Positions 17,539 through 27,660 are shown, counted from the first letter of the stretch. The stretch: DNA of 61,081 nucleotides from an uncultured Bacteroidales bacterium (GCA_900545245.1 UQYV01000018.1:1-61081); one strand, 5' to 3'. Program-made: numbers and translations. The notes: generated from the letters alone by a model not told the origin.

Positions 17539-19287
17539 CTACCATAAATGATTCTGTTTCAATTCAGTATTGACAGCCAACTCTAACGAAGGAATAGGCA
17601 GACAATTGTTCTTCTCGCTCAATCGGCTACAGAGAATAATGTAGTTTCTGGCGGTTGAGGTGCTCCACGTACCAGTTCCCGCCCTTTTTGTCAAGTCTTG
17701 CATAGACTTGACGTAGATTCCCCAGCGGAGAAGGTCGAATTTACGCAACCCCTCAAAGCAAAGTTCACGAGCGCGTTCGTTCCTGACGAACTGTTGGAAT
17801 CTTTCGTAGGACGCATACTTGGAATACGGCTCCGTAGATATGCCTGCCCTTTCCCTGAGTGGAAGTATGACATTGTAGAGGTCTTCAGAAGGAGCCCCCA
17901 TATACTCGTTCATTGCCTCGGCATACATAAGCAGAACATCGGAATAACGCAGCAGAGGAACATTTATTCCGCACCAGATGCTCTTGAAGTTCTTGCGGCC
18001 TTCGTATTGGACCTCTCTGCGGAATTTTCCGCAGTAGCGGCTGCCGGGATAGTAGGTCTCCTCTTTATTTGTGGAGTTCCTGTCCTTAGGTTCCACTTTT
18101 GAAGTATAATATGGTGTCTTGTCTATTCCAGCTATGAGCTTTCTTGTGTCTGAAGGGTCGCCGCCATAAGGATAAACCCAAGTCTCCTCTCCGGTGCCGT
18201 TGTAATGGTATGGAGGAAGAGTCCACAGCTGACGTTTGTCTGTAACTACTGAAAGATTCTTCTCGAGTTTGGTACGGTCATCGTCCATATAGAGATTCCA
18301 CAACTTTATCGTATTGCTGAACAACCCGTAGGCGAAATTGGTATTCATCTCGGAAAAGTTCGTTCCGCAGTTTGCACTGCGCAGTCCGTTAAGCTCACCC
18401 CAGCGGCTGTTGCCGTAATAATCCGGTGATGAACGGTCGCCAAGAAAATCCGCCTCCCACATTGACTCATAGTATTCCTTGTCATACTTGTCGCCAATCA
18501 TATTGATAAAGACCTGTGCATAGTCGGGATTCAACTGATGTTTCCCGCTTTCAATGACCATTCTCGCATAATCCGCTGCCTTTCCGAAGTATTCGTGTTT
18601 CTGCTCAGCAGTCGTACCTTCCACTGCTTCGCCTGCCATATAAAGATAAACTCTGGCAAGTATGCCTTCTACTGTGGTTTTTGTGACATCTGAAGGGGCG
18701 AAAGTAAGGTCGTCTGTGATGGTTTCGAGGCATTTTTCCATTTCCGATGCGGCAAACTGCATCACTTGGAGTTGAGGTGTTGCCGGGCATTTCACATTGC
18801 TATAGGAGTCGATTGCCTTCAGACGCAATGGCACATTAATCCAGTTCTGGGCGAGGATAAAATAGTAGTATGCCCGCAGAAACCTTGCTTGTGCCACCAT
18901 TTTGCCTTCCGGGTCGAAATCCGTGCCTTCGATGTTCTCAAGGAAGGCGTTGGCGTTGCGGATTCCCTTGTAGAGCCAAGTCCATGTCTGATAGACATCG
19001 TCCGAGTTCGCATCGATTTCGAAGCTGGCTCCCTTCATCGTTGCGTTTGTCGGGGCCATATATTGTACGATGTCGCTGTTATAGTTCAAATCCAGAATGA
19101 GATTGCAACCATACAGCTGCCAGCTGTTCAGCACTCCATAGACTCCGTTGAGAGCCAATTGAGCCTGCGACGAGGAAGTGTAGAAAGTCTCCTCGGTGAT
19201 GATATTCGGTTTCACGTCCAAAAGGTTGCAGCCTCCGAGGAGCAGAGCGACCGAAAATCCGGTAAATATTTTTCTTATAGTTTTCAT
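17539..19287 (-). CDS. susD: SusD/RagB-family glycan-binding lipoprotein
   Basis: The 582-aa outer-membrane lipoprotein has a lipobox at LLGGCNLLD (C about 20). The N-terminal segment ITEETFYTSSSQAQLALNGVY, the TPR-like helices (ARFLRAYYYFILAQNW) and the C-terminal NERARELCFEGLRKFDLLRWG are standard SusD/RagB signatures. It follows susC by 13 bp and would form the lid over the SusC transporter, binding the oligosaccharide before import. The length is normal for the family. Confidence 0.95.
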   Translation of the reverse strand: MKTIRKIFTGFSVALLLGGCNLLDVKPNIITEETFYTSSSQAQLALNGVYGVLNSWQLYGCNLILDLNYNSDIVQYMAPTNATMKGASFEIDANSDDVYQTWTWLYKGIRNANAFLENIEGTDFDPEGKMVAQARFLRAYYYFILAQNWINVPLRLKAIDSYSNVKCPATPQLQVMQFAASEMEKCLETITDDLTFAPSDVTKTTVEGILARVYLYMAGEAVEGTTAEQKHEYFGKAADYARMVIESGKHQLNPDYAQVFINMIGDKYDKEYYESMWEADFLGDRSSPDYYGNSRWGELNGLRSANCGTNFSEMNTNFAYGLFSNTIKLWNLYMDDDRTKLEKNLSVVTDKRQLWTLPPYHYNGTGEETWVYPYGGDPSDTRKLIAGIDKTPYYTSKVEPKDRNSTNKEETYYPGSRYCGKFRREVQYEGRKNFKSIWCGINVPLLRYSDVLLMYAEAMNEYMGAPSEDLYNVILPLRERAGISTEPYSKYASYERFQQFVRNERARELCFEGLRKFDLLRWGIYVKSMQDLTKRAGTGTWSTSTARNYIILCSRLSEKNNCLPIPSLELAVNTELKQNHLW

Positions 19288-19300
19288 ACCCTTTTCCTCC

Positions 19301-22300
19301 TTAGAATGTTAGTGAAATACCGCCCGTGATTGTCCGTGCCCGCGGATATGCAGACCAGTCAAAGCCCGGGGTGAGCACGGAATTTCTCGTAGAGACTTCC
19401 GGATCCGGACCGGAATAGTTGGTGATTGTGAAGAGGTTGTCGCCGGTCAGATAGACGCGTAGCGATGAAATTTTCACTTTTTTCAGCAGCTTGTCCGGAA
19501 TCGTGTAGCCAAGAGTGAGGGTTTTCAGACGAAGGAAGGAACCGTCTTCCACGACACGCGAGGAATAGTATTCCATACCCCTCGCCCCTGCACGCGGAAT
19601 GTCGCTTTGCGGGTTGCGCTCGACCGAATAGGCGTTTCGCATCGTGCCGAACTGATTGAGCTGTGAGCCGTCGTAGTATTCGAACATCAGACGGTTGGCA
19701 TTGAGTATATTGTTGCCGTAGCTCCAGTTGAAGAATATGCTCAAGTCGACGCCGTAGAAATTGAATGTGTTGTTCCAACCTCCTGTGTGTAGCGGCTGTC
19801 CCACTCCGATGATGGTTCTGTCAGCGTCATTGATGACTCCGTCTCCGTTGATATCCTCATATTTCGGATCACCCGGTTTCACGGAATTTCTTGTCATACT
19901 CTCAAGATATGGAATCCCCTCTTTGAGTAGGACTCCGTTGGTAAATTCATCATATTTGTAGGTTCCGGTGTAGCGGAATCCATACATAAGACCTGTTGGC
20001 ATACCCACTTTTGTGACATATGGAGTCTGCGAAGAATAACGGTCATTCCAGTTTACCGTAGAAATGAGAGTCGTCTGATTCATCGAAAGCCCTGTCACAG
20101 TATTATTGTTCATACCGAAATTAAAGGTCGATGTCCAAGTAAAGTTCTTCATCCGGAGCGGAACGACATTGATTGAAAGTTCTAATCCACGGTTGCGGAT
20201 GGAACCCACATTTATCATCGCATTCTCATATCCGGAAGAAGAAGGCATTGTCGCCCTCAAGAGCAGGTCACGGGTGTTTTTCTGGTAGATGTCGGCCGTG
20301 AGGGAAATTCTGTTGTCGAGGAAGGCGAGGTCGAGACCGAGGTCAAGTTGTTCTGTGGTCTCCCAACGCAAGTCATCGTTAGGCATATTATAGCGGAAAT
20401 ATCCGGCAACAGTCTGTCCGTCACGCACATAATCCTGATTATTGTTATCTCCCGGAAGCGAAATGAAACGGGTGTAGTAGTCATAAGGGGTGGATGTCCT
20501 GTTGTTTCCCGTCTCTCCCCAAGAAAAACGGATTTTTCCATTGTTCCACCAGCTCAGTCCCTTCATCCAGTCTTCGTTGGTGAATGTCCACGCAACGCTG
20601 GCGGAAGGGAAGAATCCCCAGCGATTATTTTTCGGGAACTTAGAGGAACCGTCTGCGCGGAATGATGCTGTAAGATAGTATTTGTGTTTGTAGTTGTAGT
20701 TTACCCTCGCAAGTCCGGAAGCCAGCATCCACTGCCACCGGTAAGGCTCGATTGCCTGATACTCACCGGTGTTCATCCCCTCAAGTCCGAGTTGCTCAGA
20801 CTTGATTTGATGTGCACCCACGCCGTGATGGGTGGTCGTCTCGCCCTGGAAGGTCAGACCGACAAGGGCCTGGAAATGATGGTCCATTCCGAAAGTTCTG
20901 TCGAAATTGAGTGTATTCTCATTCAGCCACGTCTGGGTCTCGTCCCAAAGAATCTGGGCATTCGGACCGTAGCCGAGCGGGAATGCAGGGTGTCCGGTCA
21001 TTGTTTTTGAACTGTTGAACTGCTCGTTGCGGCTCTTTGAGAGGGTGTAGCCTCCCGAAATGCGAAGCTTGAGACCCTTGATGATTTCGTAGTTAAAAGC
21101 CGCGCTGCCGTTGAGATAGTCTCTTACTATCTTGCGGTATTGGTTACGCACGTTTGCCGCAGGATTGAAGCGGAATGCGTCCGGGTTGGAAATCTCCTCA
21201 TCCACGAGCTCATTGACAAATGCTTCGTTAATCGGGCCGAAACGCAGAGGACGGATAGGACGGAAACCCCATACCGAGTAGAGAAGATAGGACGAAACTG
21301 TAGTCGCCTGATTTGATGATGCGGGCTGCGTTCCGTTTGTCGTCGCACGTGAAAAACTTCCGATTATGTCTATGCTGATTTTATCTCCGAAGTTTTGGGT
21401 GAAATTCACTTTTCCCGAGTATCGTTGAAAATCTGAGGCTACGAGAATACCATTCTGGTCGAGTGCGCTGAAACTGACATTGTAGAGATTGTCCGCCTTT
21501 GCGCTTCCTCCGCTGAGCGAAACATTATAGTTTTGGGAGAATGATGTCCTGTAGACCTGATCCTGCCAATCGACATAAGGCAAGGTTTCGTAGTCTTTCA
21601 GAGAGTAGAAATCGTAATCATACGCTCCCGTGCTGTCATATCCTGTGAAATAGCCGGAATGCGTAGCTGTCGTGTTCTGGGCATACTCCTCGTCGAGGCG
21701 CACAAAATCGTAGCCGTTGAGTATGTCCATTTTGTTGGCAATTTTTCCTCCGGACCACGACGCCGAGAAATTTACTTTCGGTTTACCCTGTGAGCCTCGT
21801 TTTGTGGTTATGACTATGACTCCGTTCGCTCCGCGGGCACCATAAATCGCAGAAGCCGACGCATCCTTGAGCACATCGACACTCTCGATGTCTGCCGGGC
21901 TTATGGATGAGGCAAAAGAACTCTCGGTAGGGAATCCGTCGATGACGTAAAGCGGTGCTGAAGACTGCGTGAGGGAGTTGTTGCCTCGAATCACAATGTT
22001 TGCTTCAGAACCCACCTGCCCGTCGGAGGTCGTCACCACCACGCCAGCGACACGACCTGCAAGCGCCTGGTCGAAATTCATTGGGGTGGATTTTATAATT
22101 TCGTCCATATTGACCTTTCCTACGGAACCGGTGAGGTCTCGTCTTGCGACAGAGCCGTAACCCACGCTCACAACCTCCGAAGCCGCGAGAGTTTCAAAAG
22201 AGTCCTTCATTTTCACGTCAATGACCGTTCTACCCCCGACTTTCTCCTCAATGTCAGCATAACCGAGACAGGAGAAGACGATTGTGGCGTCAGGTGACAG

Positions 22301-22507
22301 ACTGATGGAATATTTTCCATCTCCGTCAGAAACTGAGCCGTTGGACATTTTGCCCTTCTCATAGACTGTCGCCCCGGGAAGAGGTCCTGCGCTGTCGCTC
22401 ACGGTTCCACGCACAGTCAGCTTGCCCGACTGCCCCCAAAGGGAGACAGTCAGACAAAGCAGTGCGCATATTGAATATGACAATTTTGTTATCGCTTTCA
22501 TTTTCAT
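19301..22507 (-). CDS. susC: SusC/RagA TonB-dependent outer-membrane transporter
   Basis: The 1068-aa protein has a signal peptide (about 1-26, ending SLWGQ). A CarboxypepD_reg-like domain follows (VRGTVSDSAGPLPGATVYEKG, about 30-105). The TonB plug comes next, with GYGSVARRDLTGSVGKV and the conserved SusC motif LYVIDGFP...DIESVDVLKDASASAIYGARGANGV read in parts. The 22-stranded barrel ends with ITGGISLTF. It imports oligosaccharides captured by SusD, driven by TonB-ExbBD. It is 13 bp downstream of the DUF4988 lipoprotein gene. Length and motifs are complete. Confidence 0.96.
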   Translation of the reverse strand: MKMKAITKLSYSICALLCLTVSLWGQSGKLTVRGTVSDSAGPLPGATVYEKGKMSNGSVSDGDGKYSISLSPDATIVFSCLGYADIEEKVGGRTVIDVKMKDSFETLAASEVVSVGYGSVARRDLTGSVGKVNMDEIIKSTPMNFDQALAGRVAGVVVTTSDGQVGSEANIVIRGNNSLTQSSAPLYVIDGFPTESSFASSISPADIESVDVLKDASASAIYGARGANGVIVITTKRGSQGKPKVNFSASWSGGKIANKMDILNGYDFVRLDEEYAQNTTATHSGYFTGYDSTGAYDYDFYSLKDYETLPYVDWQDQVYRTSFSQNYNVSLSGGSAKADNLYNVSFSALDQNGILVASDFQRYSGKVNFTQNFGDKISIDIIGSFSRATTNGTQPASSNQATTVSSYLLYSVWGFRPIRPLRFGPINEAFVNELVDEEISNPDAFRFNPAANVRNQYRKIVRDYLNGSAAFNYEIIKGLKLRISGGYTLSKSRNEQFNSSKTMTGHPAFPLGYGPNAQILWDETQTWLNENTLNFDRTFGMDHHFQALVGLTFQGETTTHHGVGAHQIKSEQLGLEGMNTGEYQAIEPYRWQWMLASGLARVNYNYKHKYYLTASFRADGSSKFPKNNRWGFFPSASVAWTFTNEDWMKGLSWWNNGKIRFSWGETGNNRTSTPYDYYTRFISLPGDNNNQDYVRDGQTVAGYFRYNMPNDDLRWETTEQLDLGLDLAFLDNRISLTADIYQKNTRDLLLRATMPSSSGYENAMINVGSIRNRGLELSINVVPLRMKNFTWTSTFNFGMNNNTVTGLSMNQTTLISTVNWNDRYSSQTPYVTKVGMPTGLMYGFRYTGTYKYDEFTNGVLLKEGIPYLESMTRNSVKPGDPKYEDINGDGVINDADRTIIGVGQPLHTGGWNNTFNFYGVDLSIFFNWSYGNNILNANRLMFEYYDGSQLNQFGTMRNAYSVERNPQSDIPRAGARGMEYYSSRVVEDGSFLRLKTLTLGYTIPDKLLKKVKISSLRVYLTGDNLFTITNYSGPDPEVSTRNSVLTPGFDWSAYPRARTITGGISLTF

Positions 22508-22520
22508 TTGTTTTTACGCC

Positions 22521-23504
22521 CTAACGTGATGCTCCGGCATCTGTGAAAGCTACTTTCTTTACAAAAGTTCCGGTGGTGAGGTCCACGCTCTCAAATGGTT
22601 CGTCTATCGACTCTATTTCATTGCCGTTCAATTTGAGTCCGAGGGAAACTCCTTCTTGAGAGCCCCAATAATAAGCCTGATTGATTCCCACCATAAAGGT
22701 TGTGTGAGGATACCACGACCAATTACCTCCCGTGCTCACAGATTCGATCGTACGATTCTCGCCCTTTGTGGACAAGAACAGGCATTTGCTTTCCCCGGCA
22801 GTGCCCTTGTTGACAGGATCTGACTGGTAGGCGAGATTGTTCTTTATTGTGACTGCACCGCTGATTTTATTTACAGTGACAAGTCCTCTTCTTGAGCTGG
22901 CATCAACTCCCGCGACATTGTAGAGTGTGTTGTTTTCCACATCGACGGATGTGAACTCGATACCACTGGCAAAGCGCGCATCAATGAAGTAGAACGGACG
23001 AGGCTCACCGTCGCTCCAAACGACATTGTTTTTGGCGGTAAATGATCCGAGTGTGTAGTCTGCTGCTGCTCCATTCCAAGTCTGAATCAGAGCACGTCCA
23101 CGATTGTCTTTGTCGTTCATTACGCGGATGTCGCAGTCAATAATGGACATATCGTTAAGGCTCTGACCTGCTTTCTGTCTCCAAAGGAGGTCTTCGTTAA
23201 GTCCCAAATAGCAGTTTTCGAGAACCACACGCCCGATGTTTGTACTTGCGACACTAAGCATTCGACGTTTGAGGTCGTCGTTCGTAATGGAGACATTCTT
23301 GAACGCCACTATATGGTGTTCGGCTGTCTCGCTCCCGAGTTCATAGTCACATCCGTTGATGACGTGAACGGACGACCTTGTACCCGGCTCATTACCGATG
23401 AGCATCACAGAGCCCTTGAATACGGATTGATTCAATGAGACTTCTGCGCCCGAAGCAATGAAATAAACTCCAGGAGTTGTCACGGCAACAGTCCCTTCTG
23501 AAAC
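22521..23504 (-). repeat. Long direct repeat, copy 2 (beta-helix module)
   Basis: This copy forms the 3' part of the DUF4988 lipoprotein gene and matches 14393-15376. The copies are 8.1 kb apart in the same orientation and flank susC and susD. Outside the repeat the two genes are unrelated, so the boundary near 23504 is sharp: upstream of it the DNA diverges within a few codons. Confidence 0.9.
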
Positions 23505-24815
23505 GAGAGTTCCGCTGCCGTAAGAGGTTTTATTATAGGCTATTCCGCCAACTTTGATATCCATACCGCCTTCCCAAGCTTCGTAGAGATTGCTGAACGC
23601 AGTAGTTGAAGCCTCGCAGATTGCGAGAGGCCCGTCGCCGGATGCATTGCTCGGGACGAGGTAAAGAGTGTATGAGGTCTCGGCAATGAGGCCTTCAAAT
23701 GTAAGATTGTAATTGTCCGTACCTTCCGTTCCCGAAGCAATGACTTCAGCACGTGATGGAGCGGCTTCCGAACTCTTTCGGAAAATGTAATGCCACGTGC
23801 TTGAGTTTTCGAGAGTTACGCCGAAGGTGAGTGAAGAAGCCTTTGCTTCGACAATTTTTATTCCTGCGGCAGGGTCATCGACCGTTCCCATACCGTCAAT
23901 GTAAACCATTACCTTGGCGATGGCTATGTGTCCGGCTTCGGAAATTGCGATGATGGAAACGTCCTTACGCGAGTCCGCCAAAATGGCTTTTGTACCCTCA
24001 TCCGCTTTCGCCGGAGCCTGTATAGTGAGTATCGCTTCGCTCAGCCAAGCCTTCCATCCGTCAGGACAGAGAACTGTGGTGGAGAAGACGCCTTTCTGCT
24101 CGATGCCGAAGGTCTTTTTCTCATTATATTTGAAGGTCACGTCTCCAGCAGGGACGCCGTTGATTTTGAAAAGGAATCCGCCAACAACCGGCGCCGTATA
24201 GCTCTGACCATTTTTCAGAGTGAGGATGAGAGCCTCGTCAGTGTATTCCACATTGGCAAAGTAGGAGTCGGACTCACCGCCCTCGGCAACAGCCTTAACA
24301 GCCTTGCCGTTCTCGTCGAGAACTTCCGCCCAACTCTTGCCCCCGTCGTAACTGACAGTCCAGTTCCCTGCGGTATTGACACTGAATTTAGGGGTGATAC
24401 CATTCTGCCCGCGTCCGATAACTTTTTCGTCGGATGCAGAGAGGATATACTGCGGTCCTTTCCCGTCCTGATAGTCAGCCATCCAATAGCCGTCCTTGTC
24501 AATGGAAAGAATCGGGGCCTTGCCCATACCTTCTGTTCCTTGATTGAGTTTGAGTTCCGTGCCATCGGAAAGCGTGATGGTATAGACTCCGTCTTTTTCT
24601 TCGACCTTGTTGATGGTCTTTCCCTCGGCAATTGCCTGAAGGGCTGCGACATTCTCATTCAAAGCGTCTGCCACCTTTTCGAGGGCCGTCAGACGTGCAT
24701 CAATGCCGTCAATTCTCTTTTCGATGTCTGCTGTGTTCGTACAAGAGAGAAATGATGCGGCGGCAACGAATGTCGCCATAATAATTCTTATCTTTTTCAT
24801 AATCATATCGGTCAT
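22521..24815 (-). CDS. PUL lipoprotein: DUF4988 stalk and beta-helix C-terminus
   Basis: This 764-aa lipoprotein has lipobox SFLSCTN (C25). A coiled coil follows (IEKRIDGIDARLTALEKV). DUF4988-type repeats of the pattern P-x-I-D-x-x-G-x-W-x-x-D-G-G come next, including SIDKDGYWMADYQDG and FSVNTAGNWTVSYDGGKSW. A fibronectin-III-like domain lies at about 320-410, and a C-terminal beta-helix module from about 430 is almost identical to that of the fimbrillin-like lipoprotein. The start codon overlaps the GH16 stop by one base (TAATG), implying translational coupling. An internal ATG at 24800 would also give a good signal peptide. Likely role: surface-exposed glycan binding. Confidence 0.75.
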   Translation of the reverse strand: MTDMIMKKIRIIMATFVAAASFLSCTNTADIEKRIDGIDARLTALEKVADALNENVAALQAIAEGKTINKVEEKDGVYTITLSDGTELKLNQGTEGMGKAPILSIDKDGYWMADYQDGKGPQYILSASDEKVIGRGQNGITPKFSVNTAGNWTVSYDGGKSWAEVLDENGKAVKAVAEGGESDSYFANVEYTDEALILTLKNGQSYTAPVVGGFLFKINGVPAGDVTFKYNEKKTFGIEQKGVFSTTVLCPDGWKAWLSEAILTIQAPAKADEGTKAILADSRKDVSIIAISEAGHIAIAKVMVYIDGMGTVDDPAAGIKIVEAKASSLTFGVTLENSSTWHYIFRKSSEAAPSRAEVIASGTEGTDNYNLTFEGLIAETSYTLYLVPSNASGDGPLAICEASTTAFSNLYEAWEGGMDIKVGGIAYNKTSYGSGTLVSEGTVAVTTPGVYFIASGAEVSLNQSVFKGSVMLIGNEPGTRSSVHVINGCDYELGSETAEHHIVAFKNVSITNDDLKRRMLSVASTNIGRVVLENCYLGLNEDLLWRQKAGQSLNDMSIIDCDIRVMNDKDNRGRALIQTWNGAAADYTLGSFTAKNNVVWSDGEPRPFYFIDARFASGIEFTSVDVENNTLYNVAGVDASSRRGLVTVNKISGAVTIKNNLAYQSDPVNKGTAGESKCLFLSTKGENRTIESVSTGGNWSWYPHTTFMVGINQAYYWGSQEGVSLGLKLNGNEIESIDEPFESVDLTTGTFVKKVAFTDAGASR

Positions 24816-26467
24816 TAGAGTTTTCTTACGCTTATCCAGTCAATATCAAACTGTCCCGGCAATTGTGAGTCGTTCACGACTTTTCCCGGGAATGAACCTC
24901 CAAGAGCTATGTCCAGAAGGAGATTGTATGTCTGTTCCATAAAGGTATAGTTCAAGAGATAGTATTCCTTTTCCCTGTCGTTGAGAAGGGCATATCCGGG
25001 ATCTTCGACGGAATGCTTGATGTTCCGGTATCTGAAGACTTCCACTCCGTTTACAAAATAAACCACAGCCTCATCGGTGAGTTCTACCGAGAATGTATTG
25101 AATACGCCGGCTGTCATCCAGGAGCCCTTGCCTGCATTCGACTGGTCCTGACGTCCGGAAGTGGTGTTGATGGTGTATTGGGTGTGGCAGGTGTGCTCGG
25201 TGCGGGTGCCGAAATTGGCTTTTTCCATAATGTCTATTTCGCCCCACATATAACCTGCGTCAGGAGCCGTCCAGATGGCATACCAGACGCCGTCCGCCAT
25301 CTCGGTGAACCTTGCGCTGCAATCTATTCTGAACGGAGGAGCAAAGCTGAATTTGCCTTTGGTCTTGATGGCTCCGGTACGATAGGTATCTCCGTATTTC
25401 TCTGCTATCAGCGTAAGAAGACCGTCCTTTACGAAAGACTGCGCCGGGTCGCCTTCCTGATAGCGGTCCCAGTCTGAACGGACGGAGCCGCCTTGATGAC
25501 GAAGCCAATAGCGGTAGTCGATATCGTCTCCGACAAAATCGTCGCGGAAAATAAGTTTAGGGTCATAGCTGAACTTGAACGAGAACGGAATGGCTGAACC
25601 GTTCTCCGTGTAAGAGAGGAGTTTGAGTTCATATTCTCCCGAGGCGGCATTCTCAGGAGCCGTGACGGTTAGTTTGTCATTCTCCAGCTTTGCACGCCAG
25701 CCCTCCGGAACAGAAGTCCAGACCGCCTTGTCAACGCCTGTAATTCGGGCAGGGAAGACAACGTCGGTACCTGCGTAGGCATAAGCCCCGTCATAGTAAT
25801 AATCCAGTTCGATTGCGGGATTTTTGCGGACAGGAATGGAAAAACTTTCACCTGTCAACGTTTCAATGTCAAGACAGCCATTCTTTTCATCAAATGTCAC
25901 TCTCTTAAAGAAAGAGTATGAAGACGGAATCATTGACTTTCCGTCTTTTGCGCTAATCGGATCTCCGGCGTCGTTCAAGATACGGTTCCAAGTCTGCCCT
26001 CCGTCGGTGGAGACAATCCAGAATCCGTATTTGTCGATTGATGCACGAGGCGTATGGCCGTCTTCGCTTCCAGGGGTTTCGGCACCCGGAACTTTGAGAA
26101 AATGCTCCCCTCCGTCAATTGAGAATGCCCAGTCTCCGTCACGGTCCACCCCTATAATCGGGGCGCTTCCCTCGACTTTCGTTCCATAGACTATCCGGGC
26201 AACGCTGCCGTCGGAGAAGGTCAAATCATAACCTATCTCATTCCCCCCCCCATCGAGTTTTTGCTTAAACTCACTTATCAGCAAGTTCTTGCGGTACATT
26301 GCGTTTACTGCCGTCGCATTGTCATTGACCTTGGAAATAGAAGCCTCAAGAGATGAGAGCCTTCCGTCAATTTCGTCAAGCCGCCCGTCAAGATTTCCTG
26401 CCGTGCAGGAAAACAGGACTGTGACAGTCGCCAAAACCAATGCCGACAATATCTTGTCCTTAATCAT
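24815..26467 (-). CDS. GH16 endo-beta-glycanase lipoprotein with DUF4988 stalk
   Basis: The 550-aa surface lipoprotein has lipobox VLFSCTAG (C21). A short coiled coil (LDEIDGRLSSLEASISKV) and DUF4988-like repeats follow (VDRDGDWAFSIDGG, IDKYGFWIVSTDGGQTW). A beta-sandwich linker occupies about 215-300, and a GH16 jelly-roll catalytic domain runs from about 305. The catalytic ExDxxE motif is GEIDIME, with nucleophile E410 and acid/base E415. GH16 includes laminarinases, lichenases, xyloglucanases, agarases and porphyranases; the subfamily cannot be read here. As a surface lipoprotein it would make the first cuts in the polysaccharide. It follows the GH99-like gene by 14 bp. Confidence 0.88.
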   Translation of the reverse strand: MIKDKILSALVLATVTVLFSCTAGNLDGRLDEIDGRLSSLEASISKVNDNATAVNAMYRKNLLISEFKQKLDGGGNEIGYDLTFSDGSVARIVYGTKVEGSAPIIGVDRDGDWAFSIDGGEHFLKVPGAETPGSEDGHTPRASIDKYGFWIVSTDGGQTWNRILNDAGDPISAKDGKSMIPSSYSFFKRVTFDEKNGCLDIETLTGESFSIPVRKNPAIELDYYYDGAYAYAGTDVVFPARITGVDKAVWTSVPEGWRAKLENDKLTVTAPENAASGEYELKLLSYTENGSAIPFSFKFSYDPKLIFRDDFVGDDIDYRYWLRHQGGSVRSDWDRYQEGDPAQSFVKDGLLTLIAEKYGDTYRTGAIKTKGKFSFAPPFRIDCSARFTEMADGVWYAIWTAPDAGYMWGEIDIMEKANFGTRTEHTCHTQYTINTTSGRQDQSNAGKGSWMTAGVFNTFSVELTDEAVVYFVNGVEVFRYRNIKHSVEDPGYALLNDREKEYYLLNYTFMEQTYNLLLDIALGGSFPGKVVNDSQLPGQFDIDWISVRKL

Positions 26468-26481
26468 AATTATAGAAAGTG

Positions 26482-27660
26482 TTATTTATTTTCATATTTT
26501 CCGTCCAGCACGTCACGCACGGCTTGCAGGTAACTGAATCCGTTACGTCTGTCGGGGAGAAGGTAACTGCCCTCAACATATTCGTTCCAGGCGTTGATGG
26601 TTATGAATTTCGGCTGCGTGTCGGCGTGAGAGTCAGCCCATTCCTTGGCAGTCTGGAGGAAGGATGCGAAGGCTTCCGGAGTATGGTTCCAACAGGTGAT
26701 TTTCTCGGCGCCTTCATCGAGGAAACGTGGTGTGCTGTCCCAACCCACGGAAACAGTCGGAAATACAGGCAGTTCAAACTGCTTCTCCCATTCTTCTCTC
26801 AAGCTGATGCCGTTCATTCCGTGCCTTATATAGTCTGTGTCAAATCCTCCCATATTATAGAAAGAGAATGAATTAACACCGAAAAGCTCTATCTGTTTCT
26901 TCAACTGAGCAACTTCCGATGCGCTACGCTTCCAATTTCCTCCGCATTGCTGAAGGTGTAGGTCCGGGAAGCCGGCTTTCTTCACTTCGTCGCGGAAATA
27001 TGCCATAGCCTTGCCCGCCTCTTCCATAGAACCGAAACCGTCGGCAAAGAGGTCGAGACTCCAGATTGAGAAAACAGGACATCCGTCAATCTTGACATAG
27101 TTCGGACGATGAAAATACTGCCTTATAACCCTGTCTACAATCACTTTCCACTGATCCCAGTCGATGCGTGGGTCAAAGGTGAGGGTCTTTGTGTCCTGAT
27201 TGGTGTACGGATTCCAGAGATTCGTCACCTCGTGGTTCGCGTACATGATGTAGAAGTTCATCTTCTCGTTTGACGGTGCCTTGAGGAAGCCGTTGTCGAG
27301 GGCTTCTTCGAGGAACGGATAGTTGTGGAACCAGTACCAATCATATATAAAGGTGTTCACCCCGTATTTGAGAGCTGTGTTTATCCATTTCTCGACAACC
27401 TCGGGGTCATCGTCTTGATCGCCTTTCCACAGGGGTTCACGCGGCTGGTAGTGCCCCGGAAAGCGTGGGGTGCCGGCGTTGATGATTTCCCATTCGCCCT
27501 GACCGCCCGGCCAGATGAGTTCGTGGGCGAGGGAGTCATCGTGGCACGACGGCCAGATGTAGGCGCAGACGTAGTAGTCCGGAGTCTTGGGTCCCTTTCC
27601 GCAGGCGACGAGCGCGAGTGCGGCTGCAAGAATTGCAGCGATTCTGTTTCTCGTTTGCAT
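26482..27660 (-). CDS. GH99-like / WbsX-type glycan hydrolase, lipoprotein
   Basis: The 392-aa lipoprotein has lipobox ALVACGKG (C20). The body is a TIM-barrel protein of the GH99-like/WbsX group, with YYVCAYIWPSCHDD, GVNTFIYDWYWFHNY and VFPTVSVGWDSTPR, and ends with FITINAWNEYVEGSYLLP. That C-terminal WNEYxEG motif is characteristic. True GH99 enzymes are endo-alpha-mannosidases or mannanases; the GH99-like branch is broader, so substrate is not certain. It is the first gene of the PUL transcript and the closest to the divergent AraC regulator. Confidence 0.8.
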   Translation of the reverse strand: MQTRNRIAAILAAALALVACGKGPKTPDYYVCAYIWPSCHDDSLAHELIWPGGQGEWEIINAGTPRFPGHYQPREPLWKGDQDDDPEVVEKWINTALKYGVNTFIYDWYWFHNYPFLEEALDNGFLKAPSNEKMNFYIMYANHEVTNLWNPYTNQDTKTLTFDPRIDWDQWKVIVDRVIRQYFHRPNYVKIDGCPVFSIWSLDLFADGFGSMEEAGKAMAYFRDEVKKAGFPDLHLQQCGGNWKRSASEVAQLKKQIELFGVNSFSFYNMGGFDTDYIRHGMNGISLREEWEKQFELPVFPTVSVGWDSTPRFLDEGAEKITCWNHTPEAFASFLQTAKEWADSHADTQPKFITINAWNEYVEGSYLLPDRRNGFSYLQAVRDVLDGKYENK

